Positions 43,357 through 50,792 of a DNA stretch of 64,000 nt are shown in pieces. Position numbers and translations under genes: made by a program. Under the pieces are notes generated by a model. It was given only the letters and a program-made list of their open reading frames with translations. It was not told the origin of the DNA and ran no database searches. Positions within the stretch are counted from its first letter, which is position 1. Every line of letters begins with the position of its first letter. Source of the DNA: a virus; IMG/VR virus record IMGVR_UViG_3300031857_015401, positions 28,871-92,870 of that record; one strand, given 5' to 3'.

Positions 43357-43650
43357 ATGCCAATAACAGGACTACCAAATTTTATTTTAGCAGGTGCCAG
43401 TTTATTGAACGGGAGTTCTGACACAGGAGCATTTGCAAATGTAATATTAAGATTACAAGAATCAGGATTACCAACTGACGATAACGCCGATGGATCACCA
43501 AACTTAATGAATTTAGCTTTTTTATGTTTAATTCAAGGTATGAATGAAGAAGCAACAAAAAATAGTAAAGTAGAGGTTTTTATTCCTCCTTTGGCTGTTA
43601 CACCAGCAGGATTCACCACACCAACAAAAGCGTACGGTAAATGTTATTAA
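43357..43650 (+). CDS. hypothetical small structural protein, 97 aa
   Basis: It is small and hydrophobic with helical segments (GLPNFILAGASLLNGSSDTG, then LMNLAFLCLIQGMNEEATKN) and a Pro/Thr-rich end (VFIPPLAVTPAGFTTPTKAY). It is tightly packed between baseplate-region genes. A tail or baseplate part is likely by position; no family is recognised. Confidence 0.55.
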   Translation: MPITGLPNFILAGASLLNGSSDTGAFANVILRLQESGLPTDDNADGSPNLMNLAFLCLIQGMNEEATKNSKVEVFIPPLAVTPAGFTTPTKAYGKCY

Positions 43651-43651
43651 T

Positions 43652-43855
43652 ATGGACAGTATTAAAGTATTAGAAATTTTAAAAAATTATAAAAACACAT
43701 CTAATAAAGAATTATTAGAGGTTATGGATTTTTTAAAAGATGATTTTGATAAAACAAAAGAAACTATTTTAAAATTAACATACCATTTAGATTCTACTGA
43801 AATTACTTATAATAAATTATTAGAAGAAATGAATAATAGAGTAAAAAATGTCTGA
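43652..43855 (+). CDS. small helical protein, 67 aa
   Basis: Almost entirely helical with heptad-like spacing: MDSIKVLEILKNYKNTSNKE, then LLEVMDFLKDDFDKTKETIL. The C-terminal helix ends overlapping the next ATG by eight bases. Possibly a small assembly chaperone for the following baseplate protein. Function unknown. Confidence 0.5.
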   Translation: MDSIKVLEILKNYKNTSNKELLEVMDFLKDDFDKTKETILKLTYHLDSTEITYNKLLEEMNNRVKNV

Positions 43856-45434
43856 CGGTTTTAAACAAAATATGACACAAGAAATGTCCCAAAATTTTTA
43901 TTGGGGTGAGTGTGTTAATAATGATGATCCTTTAATGTTAGGTAGGGCTAGAATCAGGCCCCTAATAAAAAATATCGACCAAGTTTTAAAGTCAGCAGAA
44001 AAAAAAGGTTTTTCTGAAACAAGTAAAACACCTGAAAAAAATGGTCCTTGGTCTGATTTAGATCCTTTAATACATCTTTCATTTTTACCGTTTTTTATTA
44101 ATCAAGTACCTAAAATTGGTGAGCGGGTAATGATATTTTATTTTGATCGTAAAAGAACGACAGGTAGAAATAAATTTTACATGATTGCTCCTTTTTCTTC
44201 ACCTACAACAATTAAAGAAGAGAATTATAATTCATCAAGAACTCATTTAGATGACGGATATCAAAACTCATTATCAAGTCTACCTAATATTAAAAACAAT
44301 GACGGATCTTATAAAGACTCATCAAAAACAGGTGTGTTTGTTGACCCAATAGATATTAGTTTAAATGGTAGAGATAGTGCAGATGTTATTGTTAAAGACA
44401 ATGAGATTTTATTAAGGGCGGGAAAACATTATGATTTTGTTAGGAATGAAATTCCAGCACCAAACCCTAAAAGGGCCTTTTTACAATTAACTAATTTAAA
44501 ACAAAAAAAATCTGTCGGTAATCCAGAAGAAATATTAAAATTTAAAGATAGAATAGATCAAAATAAATACCTAATAGAGTACTATTGCACTACACAAAAT
44601 AGCACTGTAAATTTATTTTCTGGAGGAATTTATATTTATAAATTACCAGAAAATGATAGTTATTTAACACAAGCAGGTGTTTTAGATAACGATACTGTAT
44701 TGACCGCAAAAACATCATACCCATTAGTTTATAGTACAATTATTGGACCTCCCGTTAGTAACCCATTACCTATGGAAGATTTTGCAAAGTTTATTACTGA
44801 TACTATAAGAAATTTTCATGATGGGCCATCCGCATTTACAGACATTTTTAATGGTGAACAATTCCCTTTCTTTTTTAGGGCAGACGATTCAATAAGAGGA
44901 ACATTAAATAATTTAACAGATAATGTTGACTTAAATTCTGTTCAAAATATGTCTAAATTAGTAAGTTTGGTGAAGGTTAATAAGACTCAAATAAATTCCG
45001 GTTATGGGACTGTTTATAAAAATTTTATATCTCCAAACCCGTTTAAAATAGAAAAAGAAATCGTATCACCAATTAACACGATTGCCGAAGATAATAGTAT
45101 AGGTATTATGGGTGCCAATAAATTATATTTATTAAGTCATGAAAGTCAAATTGAGGGTAAAAAAAGAATAGATTTATCAAATACTATATATGGTATAAGC
45201 GGAGAAACAATATTTGATGAAATAGAACCTAACACTTCTTCTGTTGTTAGGGGAGAGCCTTTATTAGAATTACTTCAGTTAATAGTTAATTTTTTAATAA
45301 CCCACGATCACCCATACCCAATGTTACCACCAACACCAGTATCAAGAGCATCACTGATTAGTACTGATGATGTTTTAGTAAAAATGCAAGAGGCATACTT
45401 TAAAGTTTTAAATAGTAATATTCGGATTAACTAA
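43848..45434 (+). CDS. baseplate central spike-like protein with N-terminal OB fold (gp5-like)
   Basis: Residues 14-110 read NFYWGECVNNDDPLMLGRAR, then DPLIHLSFLPFFINQVPKIG and ERVMIFYFD. This is the OB-fold start of T4 gp5 and VgrG-type spike proteins (W-G-x-V-x-N-x-x-D-P-x-x-x-G-R-x-R, then a P-x-x-G-E/D strand). There is no lysozyme domain visible. The C-terminus (LLELLQLIVNFLITHDHPYP) is helical with an H-D-H cluster that might bind metal. It is probably the hub that carries the spike. The 528 residues are close to gp5's 575. Confidence 0.7.
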   Translation: MSDGFKQNMTQEMSQNFYWGECVNNDDPLMLGRARIRPLIKNIDQVLKSAEKKGFSETSKTPEKNGPWSDLDPLIHLSFLPFFINQVPKIGERVMIFYFDRKRTTGRNKFYMIAPFSSPTTIKEENYNSSRTHLDDGYQNSLSSLPNIKNNDGSYKDSSKTGVFVDPIDISLNGRDSADVIVKDNEILLRAGKHYDFVRNEIPAPNPKRAFLQLTNLKQKKSVGNPEEILKFKDRIDQNKYLIEYYCTTQNSTVNLFSGGIYIYKLPENDSYLTQAGVLDNDTVLTAKTSYPLVYSTIIGPPVSNPLPMEDFAKFITDTIRNFHDGPSAFTDIFNGEQFPFFFRADDSIRGTLNNLTDNVDLNSVQNMSKLVSLVKVNKTQINSGYGTVYKNFISPNPFKIEKEIVSPINTIAEDNSIGIMGANKLYLLSHESQIEGKKRIDLSNTIYGISGETIFDEIEPNTSSVVRGEPLLELLQLIVNFLITHDHPYPMLPPTPVSRASLISTDDVLVKMQEAYFKVLNSNIRIN

Positions 45435-45435
45435 C

Positions 45436-45443
45436 TATTTATA
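45436..45443 (+). promoter_or_regulatory. candidate late promoter box TATTTATA
   Basis: Exact match two bases after the spike gene stop and 13 bases before the ATG at 45457. Confidence 0.5.
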
Positions 45444-45456
45444 GTAAAAAGTTAAT

Positions 45457-46917
45457 ATGTCTATTCACAAGTCTTATTTTGATAAAACAAATACATTAAT
45501 ATATAATTCATATACTAATACGGCAAGAAACCCAATAGTTGAGTTGTTTTATGGTAGAGTTGATAATATTGCAGTCCCATTAGGTTATAGTAGATATATT
45601 TTTAATATTGATTTAACCGACTTACAAGAAAAAATAACAGATAAAATAATATCTACAGGATGTACTTCTTTTAGTGAGATTAAACACACTTTAAGAATGA
45701 CAAATACTTCTTTTTTTGATAACGAATTGCTAAACGATAAAACATCACAAGGTAGAAGAAGGGCAACTTCTTTTGATTTAATTTTATTTAGAATACCACA
45801 AAACCAACAATGGGATAGTGGGGTCGGTTATGATTATTACGACTTTAATTCAAATCCATTAAATGATAGGTCGTTTTCTAATAGGCCATCAAATTGGTTT
45901 GAAACAACAACAATTAGTGGGTGGACAACACCTGGACTATATGATAATGAAAATTCAGTAACAGGAACAGGGGTTAATTATTCAGGTTTAACTATTATTG
46001 ATACTCAACACTTTGAATTTGGTAATGAAGATATTGAGTTTGATATGACAAATGAAATTAATTCAATTCTTAGTGGTGGGACAACCGGAGTAACAGGATG
46101 GGGAATTGCATATTACCCTGAAGTTGAAAATATTTCAGGATTAACTGAAAACTATTCTGTTGGGTTTTTCTCTCCTCACACTCAAACATTTTATGAACCA
46201 TTTTTAGAAACAAGTTATAATGACTTAATTTTAGATGATAGAAATCATTTTATAAATGAAAGTGTAAATAATCTTTATTTGTACCTTTATGAAGACGGAA
46301 TACCTGTAAATTTGGATGCAAACCCGACTGTTGATATTTTAGATATAAATGGGGATCCGGTCGATGGATTTACAGGATTAACTAGTTGTTTAGTTACTGA
46401 GGGGGTTTATAAAGTCACAATAAATAATTTATCTTCAGAAAGTCTTCCTTGTTTATATTATGATTTATGGAAAAATTTAAGTATTAATGGTTCGTCTATT
46501 GATGATGTTGAAAATGATTTTGCGGTTCAACCTAAATCAAATAAGTATAAAATAGGTACAACAACTGAAAACCCTAAACTATACGGATTTAGTTTTGATG
46601 GAATTAAACAAAGTGAAAAAGTATTAAACACCGATATTAGAAAAATTAACGTTAATATTAAAGAAGCATATACATCAAAATCAACGTTAAGTAATATTAA
46701 AGTATATTATAGAATATATGTAAAAGAAGGTGATAAAACCGAAGTTCAGGTTCAAGATTGGACTAGAATTAATAGAACACCCGACGGACATTATTTTATT
46801 TTTGATACAAGAGATAAAATACCAAATGAATATTATGTAGATATTAAAGTTGTTAGTGACAAAAACACAGAAACCTATAAACGGGAATTGCAATTCCAAA
46901 TAGTAAATAAAAAATGA
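45457..46917 (+). CDS. tail/baseplate structural protein, 486 aa
   Basis: The N-terminal half is beta-rich: NPIVELFYGRVDNIAVPLGY, then SRYIFNIDLTDLQEKI and TSFSEIKHTLRMTNTSFFDN, and later YSVGFFSPHTQTFYEPFLET. The second half has Ig-like strands (VNNLYLYLYEDGIPVNLDAN, NIKVYYRIYVKEGDKTEVQV). Strings of beta domains without signal peptide suggest a tail-surface or wedge protein. It follows the spike gene and has its own late-type box. Exact role unknown. Confidence 0.6.
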   Translation: MSIHKSYFDKTNTLIYNSYTNTARNPIVELFYGRVDNIAVPLGYSRYIFNIDLTDLQEKITDKIISTGCTSFSEIKHTLRMTNTSFFDNELLNDKTSQGRRRATSFDLILFRIPQNQQWDSGVGYDYYDFNSNPLNDRSFSNRPSNWFETTTISGWTTPGLYDNENSVTGTGVNYSGLTIIDTQHFEFGNEDIEFDMTNEINSILSGGTTGVTGWGIAYYPEVENISGLTENYSVGFFSPHTQTFYEPFLETSYNDLILDDRNHFINESVNNLYLYLYEDGIPVNLDANPTVDILDINGDPVDGFTGLTSCLVTEGVYKVTINNLSSESLPCLYYDLWKNLSINGSSIDDVENDFAVQPKSNKYKIGTTTENPKLYGFSFDGIKQSEKVLNTDIRKINVNIKEAYTSKSTLSNIKVYYRIYVKEGDKTEVQVQDWTRINRTPDGHYFIFDTRDKIPNEYYVDIKVVSDKNTETYKRELQFQIVNKK

Positions 46918-46918
46918 T

Positions 46919-47380
46919 ATGAACATACAAAGTATTATTAGAAAAGTTTTAAGAGAAGAAGAAAATAAAAGGTCTTCAAGATACATGTTTTTTTCTAACC
47001 TACAACAAATGAGAAGACAATGTGATTTACTTCTTGATTTAGATGAAGAAATGGTTGAGGATATATTAGATAATGGTCATGATTGGGCTCAAGACCATAT
47101 CGCGGAAGCAAAAAATAATATGGATCAAGTTTTTGATTTTATTATGAATGAATCCAAAAAAGATGGTATGGAATTATCTATGTCTATAGATGATAAAGAT
47201 ATGGTTGAAGAAGGTCGTAAAAAAACTGGGACTAAATTATGTGCTAGAGGTAAATCAGCGGCAAAGGCAAAATTTGACGTGTATCCATCGGCTTATGCTA
47301 ACGGATATGCCGTACAAGTTTGTAAAGGAAAAATTAAAGGATTAGACGGTAAAAAACATTGTTCAGGTTCTTTTTGTTAA
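46919..47380 (+). CDS. Cys-containing phage protein with KLCARGK...YPSAYAN domain, 153 aa
   Basis: Residues 1-15 (MNIQSIIRKVLREEE) form an amphipathic helix ending in L-R-E, like a T4 capsid-targeting sequence. The middle is acidic and helical. The last 50 residues hold GTKLCARGKSAAKAKFDVYP, then SAYANGYAVQVCKGKIKG and GKKHCSGSFC, a conserved small domain with four Cys that I associate from memory with DUF5872-type phage and giant-virus proteins. It is the last gene of the plus operon; a terminator follows inside the convergent gene. Confidence 0.65.
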   Translation: MNIQSIIRKVLREEENKRSSRYMFFSNLQQMRRQCDLLLDLDEEMVEDILDNGHDWAQDHIAEAKNNMDQVFDFIMNESKKDGMELSMSIDDKDMVEEGRKKTGTKLCARGKSAAKAKFDVYPSAYANGYAVQVCKGKIKGLDGKKHCSGSFC

Positions 47381-48087
47381 AGGGAACTCAAAATATTTCT
47401 AACAATAATATCTAAAGACTCTTTTTGAGTCTTTTTTGGTTTATATGATGTCATTACAGGTTTTTGTCCTTTACCCGATTGTGTATCTTTTTTTTCTGCA
47501 TTTCTTTTTTGTTGACAAGCAGATCTTTTTTCGCTATCGGACATTTTACCGGCAACACCGGCTGCTCGACATTTAGGGTACCCACCTTTATCAGTATCTT
47601 GTCTTCCACAAGGAGGATGTTTCCCATCAACTTTTCTACATATATTTACCCAAGGACCTTTTGGTTGTTTTGACCCTTTTGGTTTTTTCTTTGTCCCAAA
47701 CCAAACCGCTAAATCTTCATTTAATGGTATTTTATCTAACTCAACCCATTCACCAACTATTGGAACTATTTTTTTACCTTTACCTGGTGTAGGATTTATT
47801 GGTCCACCTTCTTCATCACTAAGTTGTTTATGTGTTTTGTTATATTTACTAATTCTTCTTGATTTTGCTTCTAATTTTTTTCTATCTTTTTTGTGTGAAT
47901 CTAAACTACCGTCATAACTATCGTATTCTAATTCAGAATTAAAATATTTAGAAACTTTATTTGTAAAAGGACCCATGACACTATCATCCCAATCTACTTC
48001 ACCCATAGTTAATGGTCCGTTATAGTTACCTGAGTACCTTGAGCTAGTGGTTTCATTTAAAACCTTTTTGATTATTTTTTCAATCAT
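47377..48087 (-). CDS. Cys-containing phage protein, 236 aa, partner-like to the convergent gene
   Basis: It begins MIEKIIKKVLNETTSSRY, again an amphipathic helix ending in L-N-E. After a Lys-rich, disordered middle comes KIPLNEDLAVWFGTKKKPKG, then GPWVNICRKVDGKHPPCGRQ and GGYPKCRAAGVAGKMSDSEK, with Cys pairs that may hold zinc. The C-terminus (ESLDIIVRNILSSL) is another short helix. It overlaps the convergent gene by four bases. A packaged internal head protein is a reasonable guess; the function is unknown. Confidence 0.6.
   Translation of the reverse strand: MIEKIIKKVLNETTSSRYSGNYNGPLTMGEVDWDDSVMGPFTNKVSKYFNSELEYDSYDGSLDSHKKDRKKLEAKSRRISKYNKTHKQLSDEEGGPINPTPGKGKKIVPIVGEWVELDKIPLNEDLAVWFGTKKKPKGSKQPKGPWVNICRKVDGKHPPCGRQDTDKGGYPKCRAAGVAGKMSDSEKRSACQQKRNAEKKDTQSGKGQKPVMTSYKPKKTQKESLDIIVRNILSSL
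47414..47437 (+). terminator. rho-independent terminator embedded in a convergent coding region
   Basis: AAAGACTC (47414-47421), a five-T loop and GAGTCTTT (47427-47434) followed by TTT make a standard plus-strand terminator 34 bases after the stop at 47380. It lies inside the 3' coding part of the minus-strand gene. Confidence 0.75.
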
Positions 48088-48091
48088 ATAC

Positions 48092-48099
48092 TATAAATA
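48092..48099 (-). promoter_or_regulatory. candidate late promoter box TATTTATA
   Basis: Exact match on the minus strand, four bases before the ATG at 48087. Confidence 0.45.
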
Positions 48100-48101
48100 T
48101 A

Positions 48102-48560
48102 TTAATGTTTTAAATAATACGAATAAAACATTACGTGCATATGATAAAATACTAAAGTAATTATTCCCCAAGTTTCCATCCAAAAAAATCCACCAAAAAA
48201 TAAAAAGAAAATGGAAAATAAATATATTGGTAAATAAAATCTAAATTTTTTAATAGACCATAAAGGGATTAACGATATTATAAAAAAAGATATTGCAAAT
48301 ATATTGTGTAATACCATCCAATCTTGTACTGAAAATACAGTTAATAAAAGTAACAACACCGCAGGTATTCTCCATTTAGGTAGATCAAATAAAAAATAAC
48401 TAACAAGTGCATTTGAAAAAATAAATAAAGGTTGTAGGGGTGTTTCCCATGATTGTGATATTGATTGTAATTCCCCAAAACTAAAATAAATTATAAAAGG
48501 TTGTAATACTGCCAAAACAGAAGTAAACAACCTTTTTATAATTTCAAATTTACTTATCAT
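48102..48560 (-). CDS. multi-pass membrane protein, 152 aa
   Basis: Four hydrophobic stretches are seen: LFTSVLAVLQPFIIYFSFG, PLFIFSNALVSYFLFDL, IPAVLLLLLTVFSV with FAISFFIISLIPLW, and FYLPIYLFSIFFLFFGGFFW. So it is an integral inner-membrane protein with about four or five helices. Its start overlaps the end of the secreted CUB/GEVED gene by four bases, so the two are probably coexpressed. It might help insert or shield that protein, or be a host-derived passenger. No family is recognised. Confidence 0.6.
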   Translation of the reverse strand: MISKFEIIKRLFTSVLAVLQPFIIYFSFGELQSISQSWETPLQPLFIFSNALVSYFLFDLPKWRIPAVLLLLLTVFSVQDWMVLHNIFAISFFIISLIPLWSIKKFRFYLPIYLFSIFFLFFGGFFWMETWGIITLVFYHMHVMFYSYYLKH

Positions 48561-50578
48561 CTAATAGTTTTTCTCATAGTACCGTCTTCATATACTTCAA
48601 AAACAACTCCTTTATATGTTTCATTAACTTCTTGACCTGCAAGATTTATATATTTGACAATTTTTTTACTTGAGAAAAACCCTTCTATTGATATTGGTCC
48701 GTATATTTTATACTGACCATCAATATCATACTGTAATAATCTATAATAAACAGTATTATTTTGATTATAGTAGTCAAGATAAGTGTAGTTAATTAATGAT
48801 TGACTATTACCAGCCGAAGGTCTACTACCAATGATTCTCCAATCTTCACCATTTTCACTTCTTTCAATATCAAAATGAGATGAATTTTGTTCTGATGCGG
48901 TTGCCCATTTTAAATTATTAAATGAAGGATATCTAACACCTTCAAAATATATTAGTTCTACTGGTAATGACACAGGATTTGAAAGTCTGACTGTGTATTC
49001 TTCTATTTCACCATAACCATATCCTGTTGAATAATATGCGTCGTTTGATGGTGTCACTCCCCAAGCTGATAAAACTCTCATTAAAAAGTCACCTGTTGCA
49101 GCATCTGATGGTATTGTAATTAATTGTGATGTTGAATTTGCTGGTGCTTTTTGTAAAACATTTTCAGTTGTTTGAAAAGTACCATCACCATTATAGTCAA
49201 TCCATGCGGCATATCCTTGACCTGACTGAAAAGTATTTGTTGCGGTAACACTTAATTGATACGGTTCTCCTTTTGTTAATTCAATAACTTGAGAAGTAAA
49301 ATCTTGATAAGCATCTCCATCGTTTGTGGACGTGTTATTAATATTACCAAATGTTACATTTGATATATAATCTCCATCATCGATTCCTGTTGAATATGTT
49401 GATGCATTTCTTAAATTTACACTAACAACATTACTTAAACCTGAAGGACAATTACCATTTTTAGATGTTGTTCTAAACCAAATTTGTGTTTGTTGTACAT
49501 TCATTCTAATACTATATGGGTTTGCAGGATTACTTGTTGACCCCGCAACTGTTGTAAAGTTGTTAAAAGACCACTCTATCAATGTAATGCTTCCTTCGTT
49601 ACCGCTTGTTGTTAATGTTGTTGCATCATTAACAGTAGTATTTGATTTTGACGAAGTAATTGTTCCACCATTTGTTGGTGTTGTACAAACTGTAACTGAT
49701 GTTATATTAGCCGCAAACCCACCCCAAGTACCGACATTAGAAATATCAGTTGTCCATCTAATTGTAAGTTGTCCTGAAGCATTTTCTGCAGTTACATTAG
49801 GCGGTATTGTTGTACCATTAAGTGTTGCAAGTAATGTTGATGAGGTATTTGGACCATCGTAAATGTATAGATAATCATAATTTGTTTCTAAATCCATTTG
49901 AGTGAATTGTAGTTGTAATTTTTTTGTATTATCAGATGGTGTTAATGTTATTGTTCTATCAACACTATTTGTATAACCACCAGCAGCAGGACCTACAGGA
50001 CCAACGTCGTCTGTTAATGTATATGTAAATGTTGAATTTAATGTTTGTGAACAAGCCCCAATCATAGGTATTAATGTGTTTTCACTTGAAACTGTTGATG
50101 TAATCCCTAAATCATCTACATATCTTTCGTGTGTACCTGATCCTCTAGCGTCAATTAACCTAATATAAACATTTGTTAAACTTAATGCTCCAATGTTTAA
50201 TGTGTATTGTTGATATGTTGCAGTAACTGATGTAATAGAACCTCTAGTTGTCCAAGTTGTTCCATCTGGTGACGTTTGTATGTTTAATGTCCAAGCAGTT
50301 GTGTTTGAACTTCTTCTATACCAAAATGTTAATACCCCAGGATTTGCAATTAATGGTGTTCTAATCGCATCATTAACACCATTAAATGTCAACATATTAG
50401 TCCCTGTTCTTACAGGTGTTGTACCATAAGGAACTGAAGTGTTTGTCCACGTACCTTTTTGTGTTGGTAGTGCGGAACTAAAACTTTCATAAAGAAAGTA
50501 TTGATTACATTGTGAAAATAAAATAGACGTTGTGATTGTACTAACCACAAAAAAGATTAAAATAAATAATTTTTTCAT
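48557..50578 (-). CDS. secreted CUB/GEVED adhesin-like protein with a T9SS-like C-terminal domain
   Basis: The 673 residues start with a signal peptide (MKKLFILIFFVVSTITTSIL, cut probably after FSQ). A CUB-like domain at about 174-297 has YDYLYIYDGPNTSSTLLATL and WGGFAANITSV. A GEVED domain at about 440-530 has AAWIDYNGDGTFQTTENVLQ and YGYGEIEEYTVRL. Then comes the Bacteroidota domain with LPVELIYFEG and LKWATASEQNSSHFDIERSE, and a tail YINLAGQEVNETYKG then YEDGTMRKTIR that resembles T9SS sorting domains. It should be exported and displayed or released by the host. Such proteins are normal in flavobacteria and rare in phages, so host origin is likely. Confidence 0.75.
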   Translation of the reverse strand: MKKLFILIFFVVSTITTSILFSQCNQYFLYESFSSALPTQKGTWTNTSVPYGTTPVRTGTNMLTFNGVNDAIRTPLIANPGVLTFWYRRSSNTTAWTLNIQTSPDGTTWTTRGSITSVTATYQQYTLNIGALSLTNVYIRLIDARGSGTHERYVDDLGITSTVSSENTLIPMIGACSQTLNSTFTYTLTDDVGPVGPAAGGYTNSVDRTITLTPSDNTKKLQLQFTQMDLETNYDYLYIYDGPNTSSTLLATLNGTTIPPNVTAENASGQLTIRWTTDISNVGTWGGFAANITSVTVCTTPTNGGTITSSKSNTTVNDATTLTTSGNEGSITLIEWSFNNFTTVAGSTSNPANPYSIRMNVQQTQIWFRTTSKNGNCPSGLSNVVSVNLRNASTYSTGIDDGDYISNVTFGNINNTSTNDGDAYQDFTSQVIELTKGEPYQLSVTATNTFQSGQGYAAWIDYNGDGTFQTTENVLQKAPANSTSQLITIPSDAATGDFLMRVLSAWGVTPSNDAYYSTGYGYGEIEEYTVRLSNPVSLPVELIYFEGVRYPSFNNLKWATASEQNSSHFDIERSENGEDWRIIGSRPSAGNSQSLINYTYLDYYNQNNTVYYRLLQYDIDGQYKIYGPISIEGFFSSKKIVKYINLAGQEVNETYKGVVFEVYEDGTMRKTIR

Positions 50579-50600
50579 TATAGTATTTTTAAAAAAATAA

Positions 50601-50681
50601 AAGATTCCCCTATAATAAATATAAGGAAATCTTTATTTGGTCAACCTATTTGATGTGTAAATTATTATTTATTGGGGAATC
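50601..50681 (-). promoter_or_regulatory. leader of the CUB/GEVED gene with two competing stems
   Basis: GATTCCCC (50603-50610) can pair fully with GGGGAATC (50674-50681). The same bases can instead form a local stem AAGATTCC/GGAAATCTT (50601-50608 with 50625-50633, one bulge). The two are mutually exclusive, as in attenuators and riboswitch-like leaders. No known riboswitch class is recognised. Confidence 0.35.
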
Positions 50682-50689
50682 GTTTATAT

Positions 50690-50788
50690 TTACACTGTGT
50701 GGGTGATTATTTTTATTACCATCATAACGGAAAATGTTATACTGGTGACTAATGTTGTTAAAATTATGTTAAATAATTTATTTTTCAT
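50690..50788 (-). CDS. possible small membrane peptide, 32 aa
   Basis: The ATG at 50788 follows the subtilisin stop by four bases. The peptide is one hydrophobic helix with a Lys-containing start: MKNKLFNIILTTLVTSITFS, then VMMVIKIITHTV. The length and composition would suit a small membrane peptide. There is no further support, and the 3' end lies next to the competing-stem leader. Confidence 0.35.
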   Translation of the reverse strand: MKNKLFNIILTTLVTSITFSVMMVIKIITHTV

Positions 50789-50792
50789 TATA

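Noticed and set aside
48557-50578. Lipoprotein signal in the CUB/GEVED protein
   Set aside because: The residue before the Cys is Gln and the lipobox is not met; ordinary signal peptidase cleavage after -SQ fits better.
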